From assembly GCF_900100495.1 (NCBI RefSeq), contig NZ_FNCT01000019.1:1-64000 (forward strand): a DNA stretch of 64,000 nt, in the 5' to 3' direction. The first letter of the stretch is position 1; every line of letters begins with the position of its first letter. Position numbers and translations under genes: made by a program. This DNA is from Pseudomonas benzenivorans (GTDB lineage Bacteria; Pseudomonadota; Gammaproteobacteria; Pseudomonadales; Pseudomonadaceae). The notes beneath the pieces were generated by a model, which worked only from the letters and a program-made list of their open reading frames with translations, did not search any database and had not been told where the DNA came from. Positions 6,705-15,861 of this stretch are shown here, piece by piece.

Positions 6705-7364
6705 CTAGAAGCCCCGCGCCAGCACGATATCGAACACCCCGCGGCGTCCCTCGCTGTCCGCCTCCAGCGCTATCACGCTGTCCGGGTGGCCGCTGGCCCA
6801 GGGATCCTTGGCGATGTAGGGGTCGCCGGCGAAGTACAGCTGCAGGGTCACCGGCACATGCAGCGACTCGATCACCCGGAAGTGGATATGCGCCGGCCGC
6901 GTGATCCCGGCGTACTGTTCCAGCCCCGGCAGATTCGGCGGTACCGGGTAGCGACCGGGCATCACCGTCTCGATGCGGTAACGGCCCTGGGCGTCGGTGT
7001 AGAGCATCCCGCGCAGATGGAAATTGCCCTTGTCGGTGAAGTTGCCCGGCGTCTGGGTGTCGTACAGGCCGCTGCTGTTGGCCTGCCACACCTCGACCAG
7101 GGCGTTGGGAATCGGCGTGCGGCAGTCCGCGCTCAGCACCGTGCCGCTCACCACCAGCCGCTCGCCGGGCTCCGCCGGGCCGGCCAGTTTCGCCAGGAAA
7201 GGCGCGCCGAAACGGTAGTAGGGCCCGAGGATGTCGCCCGCGGTGGGCCGACAGATCTGCCGCGCCAGGGCCGGCGAGGCCAGCAGGCCACCGCCGAGGA
7301 TGACACCACCATAGAGAAAGTGACGCCGCGAAAGGCCGGCACCCGCCATTTGCCACCTGTCCAT
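6705..7364 (-). CDS. Tat-exported intradiol ring-cleavage dioxygenase-like protein
   Basis: A 219-aa protein with a twin-arginine signal (SRRHFL, residues 12-17, then a Gly/Leu-rich core ending ASPALA). The mature part has the intradiol dioxygenase fold: NALVEVWQANSSGLYD supplies the first Tyr region, GMLYTDAQGRYRIETVMPGR the centre, and RPAHIHFRV two His ligands of non-haem Fe(III). Cytosolic relatives open catechol rings; the exported type has an unknown substrate. ATG 7364 has CAGGAGG six bases upstream. It stands alone on its strand and no aromatic-degradation genes are nearby. Confidence 0.82.
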   Translation of the reverse strand: MDRWQMAGAGLSRRHFLYGGVILGGGLLASPALARQICRPTAGDILGPYYRFGAPFLAKLAGPAEPGERLVVSGTVLSADCRTPIPNALVEVWQANSSGLYDTQTPGNFTDKGNFHLRGMLYTDAQGRYRIETVMPGRYPVPPNLPGLEQYAGITRPAHIHFRVIESLHVPVTLQLYFAGDPYIAKDPWASGHPDSVIALEADSEGRRGVFDIVLARGF

Positions 7365-7549
7365 CTCCGCCTCCTGGCCGGGGGCCTGCCCCGGTCGTAG
7401 CCATGCCTGCACGTCGGGCGCAGCAGCGCATGTGAATGGCCTGGCGTGTATGAAATCAGTCTAGCGAGTAGCCCTACGCTGTGATGAGCATTTGATCGTT
7501 ACCCTCCGCGTGGGAGCCATCCGTTCATGGGGTGGCCCTCCCCCAGCCC

Positions 7550-8401
7550 TCAGGGCGCGCCGAACAGCGCCGTCCAGTAGATCCCCGCATCGCTCTTGGG
7601 ATCCACCGCATAGGCCGCGCCCAGCTCGCTGAACTGGGGGTTCATCAGGTTGGCGCAGTGGCCGGGGCTGGCCAGCCAGCCGTCCACCACGCGCCGCGCG
7701 GCGTCCAGCCCCGCGGCGATGTTCTCGCCGATCTGCCGGCCGCTGTAGCCGGCCAGTTCCGCCCGGTCGCCGGGGGTGCGGCCGTCGCGATCCTTGTGGG
7801 CGAAGAAGTTGCCGTTGGCCATGGCCCGACTATGGGTTTCGGCCGCCGCGCCCAGCGTGGCGTTCCACGCCAGTGGCGCCGCCGCGACGAAGGACTGGCC
7901 GCCGCATTGGCGCGGCTGCGCCCGGGCGGCGTTGAGCTGTGCGAGCAGCTGCTGCCCTTCCGCCTGCCAGTCGCCCAGACGCCCGCCCAGCAGCGGCCGC
8001 GCCAGGACGATGCGCCAGTCGCGCTCGAGCCGGCTGACGCCGATGTCGACGAACTGCGGGTCCAGCACGACCTGGCAGAAGCTCTCCTGCAGCACCTTCA
8101 TCGCCGCCTGCGCATCGCGCGGCCCGGACAGGCTGATCGCCTGTACATTGACCAGCGGATAGGCCACCGCATTCAGGGCCTGCTGCAGGTCACCACCCCC
8201 AGCGACCGGCAGCACCAGGCGCGGGTCGGCCGCCAGCGGTGGCAGTTCCTCGGACGCCTGCCCCGCACAGCGCTGTACCTGGCTGCGATAGGCGTTGATC
8301 GACTCGACCAGCTGCGCCTCCTCCGCCGCACCGGCCCCGGCGGCGAACACCAGCCCCAGCGACAGCGCGGCGAGACGCAGAACGGATGACCTGATGTGCA
8401 T
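7550..8401 (-). CDS. Secreted CAP-domain protein, paralogue 1 (283 aa)
   Basis: A Sec signal peptide ends near GAGAAE (about residue 25). The C-terminal ~130 residues form a CAP/SCP (YkwD-like) domain with HSRAMANGNFFAHKDRDG, GYSGRQIGENIAAG, VVDGWLASPGHCANLMNP and ELGAAYA. The N-terminal ~140 residues are a second, unassigned region with two Cys. CAP proteins in bacteria are secreted and of unclear function. ATG 8401 is preferred because GGGAG lies six bases upstream; an ATG at 8407 is in frame. A full paralogue is at 15862 and a 3' fragment at 19440. Confidence 0.82.
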   Translation of the reverse strand: MHIRSSVLRLAALSLGLVFAAGAGAAEEAQLVESINAYRSQVQRCAGQASEELPPLAADPRLVLPVAGGGDLQQALNAVAYPLVNVQAISLSGPRDAQAAMKVLQESFCQVVLDPQFVDIGVSRLERDWRIVLARPLLGGRLGDWQAEGQQLLAQLNAARAQPRQCGGQSFVAAAPLAWNATLGAAAETHSRAMANGNFFAHKDRDGRTPGDRAELAGYSGRQIGENIAAGLDAARRVVDGWLASPGHCANLMNPQFSELGAAYAVDPKSDAGIYWTALFGAP

Positions 8402-8515
8402 AAGCATCTCCCTAGACCTGACTGCACCCATGATGCGCGATTCCGAAAAAGTAAAAAGAGGTTCACGTACACCTCAGCAATAGACCACGGTTTCCTGCTG
8501 ATCCAACGGCATGGT

Positions 8516-8747
8516 CTTCTAACTGGTGCGCTGAGCTGCATTCGCCGCGGGGCGCATGCCCCACATGGATGTGGGAAATGCCGCAAGCCCGCCGGCGACC
8601 CCATGGATGGGGGAGGTAGGAAAAATGCCGGGAGCATTTTCGAGAACGGGCGCGGCCCTCCCACCGAGGTTGCAGACCGGCTTGAGCCAATGAATCAACG
8701 GATCAACCGATCGGATCTCCAGCAGCCTGAACAATCTGTCGCTTTCC
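8516..8747. other. Intergenic segment with several short palindromes
   Basis: The 576-base gap between the CAP gene and the lipoprotein at 8978 has no convincing gene. It holds small inverted repeats (CCACATGGATGTGGG near 8560, CCCCATGGATGGGG near 8600, AATGCCGGGAGCATT near 8625) and then the 83-bp palindrome at 8748. These look like dispersed non-coding repeats rather than regulatory sites. Confidence 0.4.
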
Positions 8748-8830
8748 GTGGGAGCGGCCGGGCGGCGCTCCGCTTCAGCCGCGATGCTTTCAGCGCCTTC
8801 ACGGTCAATCGCGGCTAAAGCCGCTCCCAC
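8748..8830 (+). repeat. 83-bp imperfect palindrome, orientation 1
   Basis: It runs from GTGGGAGCGG to CCGCTCCCAC, with inner arms CAGCCGCGAT and ATCGCGGCTAAAGC. It is flanked on the left by AATCTGTCGCTTTCC and on the right by GCAAGCCTGGCGT. An 83-bp relative at 28766-28848 has the same flanks in the same orientation but the palindrome itself reversed. Confidence 0.8.
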
Positions 8831-8977
8831 GCAAGCCTGGCGTTGTACTGACACTAGCCTCTGTGCGTCAGCCAGCACAGGGCCCGGGCCTGGATATCCT
8901 CCTGACGGAAACGGAACCTTCGCGGCTTCCCCTACACTAACCCGGCACCCTTTCCTCCATAGTCGAGATACCCTGCC

Positions 8978-9277
8978 ATGCGCACCCTCGTCCGCCTGCT
9001 CCTGCTGAGCACCGCCACCCTGTCGTTGTCCGCCTGTTTCGACGATGCCCCGCGCATCGACCAGAGCGGCCTGTGTACCTACAACACCGATCCCCAGGCG
9101 GAGCGCTGCACGGCCGGGCAGATGGCCTGGTTCCGTCCGGAGCAGGGCCAGCTGATCAGCGAGCAGATGGCCTTGAGCGTGGCGGCGGCCTATTGCGACT
9201 TCAACCATCAGGTGATGTACAACCGCGCCGGCGTGCTCTGCGTGTTCACCGACCAGCGTCTGCAGGTGGCCAAGTGA
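8978..9277 (+). CDS. Small lipoprotein of unknown function (99 aa)
   Basis: The signal peptide ends in the lipobox LSLSAC (Cys about residue 20), so the mature protein of about 80 residues is lipidated. It carries three further Cys (LCTYN, ERCTAG, AYCDFN, VLCVF) that could form disulfides in the periplasm. No family was recognised. It lies upstream of phaR on the same strand, separated by about 160 bases, so co-transcription is possible but not shown. Confidence 0.7.
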   Translation: MRTLVRLLLLSTATLSLSACFDDAPRIDQSGLCTYNTDPQAERCTAGQMAWFRPEQGQLISEQMALSVAAAYCDFNHQVMYNRAGVLCVFTDQRLQVAK

Positions 9278-9438
9278 CCGCGCCGGCCATGCCCTCGCAG
9301 TCGCACGGGGGCCACTAGCGCGACAGCGACCGGCAGCGCACAGGGCCATGGCGAGGCGCGCCACGCCAAAGGCGACCGCCGCTGATTTCAACGCGTTAAG
9401 ATGGCCCCACTATCCTGCCTCCCGCGAGACCTTGCAGC

Positions 9439-9969
9439 ATGTCCGATTCCGGCCAGAAGAATGTTCGCCTGATCAAGAAGTACACCAACCGGCGCCTCTA
9501 CGATACGCAGACCAGCACGCAGATCACCCTGCACGACATCCGCCAGTTGGTCATCGACGAGGAGCCCTTCCAGGTGGTGGATGCCAAGTCAGGCGAAGAC
9601 CTGACCCGCAGCATCCTGCTGCAGATCATTCAGGAAGCCGAAAGCGACGGCGAGCCGATATTCTCCAGCGACATGCTCAGGGGCATTATTCGCTTCTACG
9701 GCCCCTTCCAGGGCGTGCTCGGCAACTACCTGGAGTCGAGCATTCAAGCGGTTATCGATATCCAGGCCAAGGCCGGGCAGCAGTCTTCCCAGGCCTGGAG
9801 CGAATACATGCGCAGCCAGATGCCAGTGATGCAGGATCTGATGGGGCAGTATGTCGAGCAGTCGAAGCAGCTGTACCTGAACACCCAGAACCTGTTCGGC
9901 ATGATGCCGGGCTTTCCGGGCGGCGCCGCGCGTAGCGACAAGGACAAGAAGGATAAAGACCAGGGTTGA
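9439..9969 (+). CDS. phaR: Polyhydroxyalkanoate synthesis repressor PhaR (176 aa)
   Basis: PhaR is a DNA-binding sensor that represses phasin and PHA genes until polymer is present; it binds nascent granules and releases its operators. The N-terminal PHB_acc_N domain is diagnostic: LIKKYTNRRLYDTQTSTQIT at about residues 11-30, then LHDIRQLVIDEEPFQVVDAK. The central PHB_acc domain follows with DMLRGIIRFYGPFQGVLGNY. The C-terminus is a charged KDKKDKDQG tail. It is next to the phasin (opposite strand) and the phaBAC operon, the expected targets. Confidence 0.95.
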   Translation: MSDSGQKNVRLIKKYTNRRLYDTQTSTQITLHDIRQLVIDEEPFQVVDAKSGEDLTRSILLQIIQEAESDGEPIFSSDMLRGIIRFYGPFQGVLGNYLESSIQAVIDIQAKAGQQSSQAWSEYMRSQMPVMQDLMGQYVEQSKQLYLNTQNLFGMMPGFPGGAARSDKDKKDKDQG

Positions 9970-10022
9970 TCCGCCCGGCCGCGCCGCGCCTTATTGATCC
10001 GACCCTTTAATGTCTTGATTTC

Positions 10023-10127
10023 CGTAGGGTGGGTTAGGCCGCAGGCCGTAACCCACCGACCGGCCCGCAGGGATTGCTGACGACATCCATGGTGGGTTAC
10101 GCCGCCACGCGGCTAACCCACCCTACG
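10023..10127. repeat. Paired inverted repeat of the GTAGGGTGGGTTA type
   Basis: CGTAGGGTGGGTTAGGCCGC near 10023 is matched in reverse by GCGGCTAACCCACCCTACG ending at 10127. Inner copies GTAACCCACC and GGTGGGTTAC make this a pair of REP-like hairpins facing each other, in the convergent gap between phaR and the phasin gene. It has no T-tract, so it is not a classical terminator. Confidence 0.65.
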
Positions 10128-10237
10128 ACTGCGGACTGTCGGCTGAAAGTTCGAACTTCAGCGGGCCGGATCAATAGCCCGCCAGCGGTGCCCTGTCGAG
10201 CACCGCTGGCGGGCCGCCCCCGCAAAAGACCCGCTGG

Positions 10238-10816
10238 CTACTTGCTCCGGCCTGCAGCAGCGGCGGCGGCCTTGGTGGCATCGCGCGTCGCCTGGCCGGC
10301 GGCCGTAGCGGCGGCGGCCAGGCCATTTTCGGCAAACTCGGCCGCTTGCTTGGCGGTCTTCTGCGCAGTTTCGTAGACGTTGCCAGCCGCCTCTACCGCG
10401 GACTTGAGCACGGCCACGGCCGACTCGGAGCCGGCCGGCGCATTCTTGGCGAACTCCTCGACCAACTCCTGTACCTGCTGGGCATTGCGCGCGGCCTGAT
10501 GCTCGCCGAGCTTGGCGATGTCCGCCTGGGTGCTGGAGATCAGCTCATAGACCTTGCGGCTGAAATCCATCATCCGCTCGGCCTGATGGGCCGGATTGGC
10601 AAGGGCGCCGAACACGCTGGTGAAGCTCTGCGGGTCACGGGCCGCGAGCAACTTGCCGGCGCTCTCGAAGCTCTCCTCGCTGGCGCTGCGCAGGGTGGCC
10701 AGTTGCAGGTGGCTGAGCTGCTCGAAACCCTTGAGCACCTTGCTGTTCACCTGCTGCAGCAGATCGAGGTTGGCTTTCTGGCTAGCCTGAAGTTTTTCCG
10801 AATCGAAGAAGGTCAT
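10238..10816 (-). CDS. phaP: Phasin-family PHA granule protein (192 aa)
   Basis: Phasins coat polyhydroxyalkanoate granules and control their size and number. The phasin_2-like signature is visible: NLDLLQQVNSKVLKGFEQLS at the start, FESAGKLLAARDPQSF, and the long helical middle (MMDFSRKVYELISSTQADI). The C-terminal third is an Ala/Lys-rich helix (AATAAGQATRDATKAAAAAA), like many phasins. It is transcribed away from phaB, and its gap with phaB contains two palindromic boxes. GATTCATCC complement gives GGAG-type ribosome binding just before the ATG at 10816. Confidence 0.88.
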   Translation of the reverse strand: MTFFDSEKLQASQKANLDLLQQVNSKVLKGFEQLSHLQLATLRSASEESFESAGKLLAARDPQSFTSVFGALANPAHQAERMMDFSRKVYELISSTQADIAKLGEHQAARNAQQVQELVEEFAKNAPAGSESAVAVLKSAVEAAGNVYETAQKTAKQAAEFAENGLAAAATAAGQATRDATKAAAAAAGRSK

Positions 10817-11059
10817 GGATGAATCTCCTGAGGATGAGAAAGGCTCTTAGCGTGAAAGTCGCGAAGCGACACCTTCCTGGTGCCCTTCTCCCTCGGGGAG
10901 AAGGTGGCGCGCAGCGCCGGATGAGGGAGGCGGGCATGTCGCGAAGGTTTTCATCATTCGGGGTGCCTCTCGCGGCATGCCCGTTAACCATGCTGTCGTG
11001 TACCCGAGCACCCGACCTGCCAGTGCATTCTTGGCGATACGTCGCCGGTTCGCAACCAC

Positions 11060-11080
11060 TTTTTGTGCGGTGCACAAAAA
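11060..11080. promoter_or_regulatory. Palindromic box 1, candidate PhaR operator
   Basis: TTTTTGTGC-GGT-GCACAAAAA has perfect 9-base arms and is followed by an A/T-rich ATATTTA. A related box is at 11213. Published PhaR sites are TGC/GCA-rich, so PhaR is the first candidate, but this is inference from position and composition. Confidence 0.45.
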
Positions 11081-11212
11081 ATATTTATGACGCCTTAAAC
11101 CAAAGAATCCGGCCTGAGAACCGGAAAACCTACCTAAGTCGGATAGCCATAGCAGCTTTTTGTGTCCATTCTGTTGCATAACCGCCGTATTCCAATAATC
11201 ACCAATTGCCTG

Positions 11213-11233
11213 TTGTGCGAAGCACCAAAAAAA
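11213..11233. promoter_or_regulatory. Related box 2, candidate PhaR operator
   Basis: TTGTGCGAAGCACCAAAAAA repeats the TTGTGCG-NN-GCAC-A-run pattern of the box at 11060, about 150 bases nearer to phaB. Two spaced copies of one pattern in a divergent regulatory gap are typical for a shared regulator. Confidence 0.4.
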
Positions 11234-11416
11234 TAGACCAATGAGTCGCAAAGCGACCATCACGCCACGCCGTCAAGAAACCGCAACATTTTGTTAATAG
11301 CGTGGATGAATCAGTCGGCAATCGAGCATTGCCCGGGTTGCCGGCCAGATGACCGGGGCAAGCGCGCGTACCCCATACGTGAGAGCGCCTTAACTATTTG
11401 ATGGAGTGACAACCGC

Positions 11417-12163
11417 ATGACGAATAACAAGCGTATTGCATTGGTAACCGGCGGCATGGGCGGCATCGGCACGGCAATCAGTCGCCGCCTTCATCGCGAC
11501 GGTTTCATCGTCGTGGTGGGCTGCAGCACGCAATCTACCCGCCAGGCTGCCTGGCTGGAGCAACAGGGTCAGGACGGCTACGAATTCCACTGCATGAGCT
11601 GCGACATCACCGACTGGGACGACACCTGCCGCGGCTTCGCCCAGGTGCGCGAGGAGGTTGGCCAGATCGACGTGCTGGTCAACAACGCCGGTATCACCCG
11701 CGACAGCACGTTCAAGCGGATGACCCCGGCGGACTGGAACGCGGTGATCGCCACCAACCTCAATGGCCTGTTCAACACCTCCAAGCAGGTCCTCGACTCG
11801 ATGGTCGAGCGCAGCTGGGGCCGGATCATCAACATCTCCTCGGTCAACGGTCAGCGCGGCCAGTTCGGCCAGACCAACTACTCGGCCGCCAAGGCCGGCA
11901 TCCATGGCTTCACCATGGCTCTGGCACGGGAAGTGGCCAGCAAGGGCGTCACCGTCAACACCATCTCCCCCGGCTACATCCGCACCGAGATGACCGCGGT
12001 GATCCGCGAGGACGTCATGGAGAAGATCGTCGCCGGGATCCCGGCCGGGCGCCTCGGCCAGCCCGAGGAAATCGCCTCGATGGTGGCCTGGCTGGCGGGC
12101 GAAGAAGCCGCCTATGCCACCGGCGCCGACTTCTCGGTCAACGGTGGCCTGAACATGGCCTGA
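11417..12163 (+). CDS. phaB: Acetoacetyl-CoA reductase PhaB (248 aa)
   Basis: PhaB reduces acetoacetyl-CoA to (R)-3-hydroxybutyryl-CoA with NADPH, the second step of short-chain PHA synthesis. It is a classical short-chain dehydrogenase: cofactor loop VTGGMGGIGTAI near residues 10-21, NNAG motif at VLVNNAGITRDSTF, catalytic Ser in INISSVNG, and Tyr155-SAAK-Lys159 in NYSAAKAG. The end (GADFSVNGGLNMA) matches PhaB rather than FabG. It is the first gene of phaBAC, 61 bases before phaA. Confidence 0.95.
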   Translation: MTNNKRIALVTGGMGGIGTAISRRLHRDGFIVVVGCSTQSTRQAAWLEQQGQDGYEFHCMSCDITDWDDTCRGFAQVREEVGQIDVLVNNAGITRDSTFKRMTPADWNAVIATNLNGLFNTSKQVLDSMVERSWGRIINISSVNGQRGQFGQTNYSAAKAGIHGFTMALAREVASKGVTVNTISPGYIRTEMTAVIREDVMEKIVAGIPAGRLGQPEEIASMVAWLAGEEAAYATGADFSVNGGLNMA

Positions 12164-12224
12164 GCCGGCCGGCACCGCCGAGCAGTCGCCTCCTCTCCCC
12201 CTCGTTTATCGCAGAGATTCTTCC

Positions 12225-13403
<1,179 letters not shown>

Positions 13404-13493
13404 CCGGCCCACTGCCCGGGCGAGCCAGGCCCGCTCGGGCAGTCCCGCTGTTTGCCTGCCCCCTCAGCAACCTCTGAATAGCGGATACGTGAG

Positions 13494-15209
13494 ATGGAAA
13501 ACGCGCCACCCTCTTCGCCCTTCGCGGCCTTTTTCTCGCCCAACCTGCCCTTCGCCGCCCACACCACGCTGCAGCAGCTGCGCTTCTGGGTCCGCCACAA
13601 CCCCTGGTTCCAGGGCCAGGACACCGATGCCTGGTTCGAGCTGGACGCGGCGACGCTCGAGCGCCTGCAGGCCGACTACAACGGCGAATGGGCGCAACTC
13701 GGCATGCAGCTGCTGACCCTGCAACCCTTCACCTTCAGCGACTGCCGTTTTGCCGGCAACGCCTGGAGCCAGCCGCTGTTCGGTTCGCTGGCGGCGCTGT
13801 ACCTGCTCAACTCGCGCTTCGTCATGCGCCTGCTCGAGGCCTTGCCGATCGAACAGGGCAAGACGCGCCAGCGCCTGGTCTTCCTGGTCGAGCAAATGAT
13901 CGCCGCCGCTGCGCCGAGCAACTACCTGAACAGCAACCCGGAAGCCCTCGAGCGGATGGTCCAGACCCAGGGCGCCAGCCTGTTCCACGGCATGCTGCAG
14001 CTGGCCAGCGATGTCCAGGAAGGCAAGCTGCGCCAGTGCGACAGCGGCGCTTTCGAAGTCGGCGTCAACCTCGCCACCACCCCGGGCCAGGTGGTCTACC
14101 AGAACCCGCTGTTCCAGCTCATCCAGTATTCGCCGCAGAGCAAGACGCAGCACCAACGCCCGCTGCTGATCGTTCCGCCGGCGATCAACAAGTTCTACAT
14201 CCTCGACCTGCAGCCGGACAGCTCGCTGGTGCGCCATGCCCTGGAGCAGGGCCACTCGGTATTCCTGGTGTCCTGGCGCAATGCCGATTCCAGCGTGGCC
14301 GACGCCAGTTGGGACGACTATCTGGAGAAGGGCATCATCGAGGCCATCAAGGTCACCCAGGCGATCAGCGCCCAGGACCAGCTCAATATCCTCGGCTACT
14401 GCGTCGGCGGCACCCTGCTCGCCTGCGGCCTCGCCGTCCTGGCGGCGCGCGGCGAGAAGCCGGCAGCCAGCCTGACCCTGCTGGTGTCCTTCCTCGACTT
14501 CGAGGACACCGGCGTGCTCAGCGTCTTCATCGACGAGCAGACCGTCAGCTACCGCGAGCGCACCATCGGCGGCGCCGAGGGCAAGTACGGGCTGTTCCGC
14601 GGCGAGGACATGGGCAACACCTTCTCCCTGCTGCGCCCCAACGAGCTGTGGTGGAACTATGGCGTCGAGAAGTACCTCAAGGGCCAGACACCGCGCTCGC
14701 TCGACCTGCTGTACTGGAACAACGACAACACCAACCTGCCCGGGCCGATGTACTGCTGGTATCTGCGCCACACCTACCTGCAGAACGACCTGAAGAGCGG
14801 CACGCTGCGCTGCTGCGGGGAAACCCTCGACCTGGGCCTGCTCGACATGCCGACCTACCTGGTCGGCACGCGCGAGGACCACATCGTGCCCTGGCACAGC
14901 GCCTACGCCAGCACCCGGTTGCTCAAGGGGCCGTTGCGTTTCGTGCTCGGCCGCTCCGGACACATTGCCGGCATCATCAACCCGCCGGCCAAGAACAAGC
15001 GCAGCTACTGGACCAACGCGCAAGTGCCGACCGATCCGGATGCCTGGCTGGCGGCCGCCGAGGAGCACCCGGGGAGCTGGTGGGGCGACTGGACCACCTG
15101 GCTGGGCGAACATGCCGGCCGGCGCGGCAAGCCGGTCGCCAGACTCGGCTCGAGCGACTACCCAGCGCTGGAGGCGGCGCCCGGCAGCTATGTGAAACAG
15201 CGGCACTGA
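13494..15209 (+). CDS. phaC: Class I polyhydroxyalkanoate synthase PhaC (571 aa)
   Basis: PhaC polymerises (R)-3-hydroxyacyl-CoA into PHA on the granule surface. The alpha/beta-hydrolase core has the lipase-like box GYCVGG with nucleophile Cys303, Asp462 in REDHIVPW and His490 in GRSGHIAGIINPP, a complete triad. The N-terminal ~200 residues are the poly-beta-hydroxybutyrate polymerase domain. Length and the phaBAC context fit class I (short-chain monomers). Most pseudomonads carry class II phaC1-phaZ-phaC2 instead, so this cluster is probably an acquired or lineage-specific trait. Confidence 0.93.
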   Translation: MENAPPSSPFAAFFSPNLPFAAHTTLQQLRFWVRHNPWFQGQDTDAWFELDAATLERLQADYNGEWAQLGMQLLTLQPFTFSDCRFAGNAWSQPLFGSLAALYLLNSRFVMRLLEALPIEQGKTRQRLVFLVEQMIAAAAPSNYLNSNPEALERMVQTQGASLFHGMLQLASDVQEGKLRQCDSGAFEVGVNLATTPGQVVYQNPLFQLIQYSPQSKTQHQRPLLIVPPAINKFYILDLQPDSSLVRHALEQGHSVFLVSWRNADSSVADASWDDYLEKGIIEAIKVTQAISAQDQLNILGYCVGGTLLACGLAVLAARGEKPAASLTLLVSFLDFEDTGVLSVFIDEQTVSYRERTIGGAEGKYGLFRGEDMGNTFSLLRPNELWWNYGVEKYLKGQTPRSLDLLYWNNDNTNLPGPMYCWYLRHTYLQNDLKSGTLRCCGETLDLGLLDMPTYLVGTREDHIVPWHSAYASTRLLKGPLRFVLGRSGHIAGIINPPAKNKRSYWTNAQVPTDPDAWLAAAEEHPGSWWGDWTTWLGEHAGRRGKPVARLGSSDYPALEAAPGSYVKQRH

Positions 15210-15411
15210 AGCGACCGTGCTCCGGGGCGGCTCGGCCTGCCCCGGACGCCGGCGACCGGCGCCACTGAAGTGCAGCAGGCTCTGCCGCAGCGGCGGTGGA
15301 CTCTTTGCTCGTTGCCGCGTTCCAGGTGGGGACGAGCAAAACCGCTTTGCCGTTAACGTTCGCCGGCCAGCGGCGTATCCTGAGAGCTCCATCCATCGTG
15401 GAGGAGTCGCT

Positions 15412-15777
15412 ATGTTCCAGGTAACGCGAAACGGCGAGAACCGCATCGACGTGGACTTCGCCGGCAAGCTCGACAGAGATGCCATGCGCGCCGCGCTTGA
15501 TGAGCTGAGCCAGAAATCCGAAGGCATCGAGCACGGCCGGATGCTCTATCGAATCGGCGAATTCGAGCTGCCTACGCTGGGCGCGATAGGCGTCGAACTG
15601 GCGCATATCCCGCAGCTGTTCCGCTTTGCTCGGCGCTTCGACCGCATGGCTGTGGTCGCCGACAAAGAATGGGTGAGGACAGTCAGCCAGGTCGAGGGCG
15701 CCCTGATCCCGGGCCTGACGATCAAGGCATTCGACTCGATCCAGGAAGCCGACGCCGAGGCCTGGTTGCAGCACTAG
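15412..15777 (+). CDS. SpoIIAA/STAS-like small protein (121 aa)
   Basis: The sequence starts MFQVTRNGENRIDVDFAGKL and ends in a helix/strand pattern with KEWVRTVSQVEGALIPGLTI, characteristic of the SpoIIAA-like (STAS-fold) single-domain proteins that are widespread in proteobacteria. Their role is unclear; lipid or metabolite binding has been suggested for the fold. ATG 15412 follows a strong GTGGAGGAG. It is downstream of phaC by 200 bases and may be independent. Confidence 0.75.
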   Translation: MFQVTRNGENRIDVDFAGKLDRDAMRAALDELSQKSEGIEHGRMLYRIGEFELPTLGAIGVELAHIPQLFRFARRFDRMAVVADKEWVRTVSQVEGALIPGLTIKAFDSIQEADAEAWLQH

Positions 15778-15861
15778 GAGCAATGGGCACAATTTATTAG
15801 CTGCCACCCGCCCGACCTGCTCATTCAGCGCCGAGCCACCGCGGCTGACTGGTTGCGCGCC

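Larger units (their letters stand above)
10817..11416. other. 600-bp divergent control region between phasin and phaB
   Basis: No gene is visible. The phasin-proximal part has a hairpin CCTTCTCCC-TC-GGGGAGAAGG at about 10883-10903, like a widespread intergenic repeat, and GTCGCGAAGCGAC just before it. From about 11040 GC drops and two related palindromic boxes occur (11060-11080 and 11213-11233). Promoters for both divergent genes should lie here, but I could not fix a convincing -35/-10 pair. Confidence 0.55.

Noticed and set aside
10023..10127. Possible rho-independent terminator between phaR and the phasin gene
   Set aside because: Strong inverted repeat but no T-tract on either strand and a double-hairpin layout typical of REPs.
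13464..15527. 687-codon minus-strand open frame across phaC
   Set aside because: It lies antisense to a complete PHA synthase with catalytic triad; its composition is that of a codon-shadow and it has no recognisable domain.
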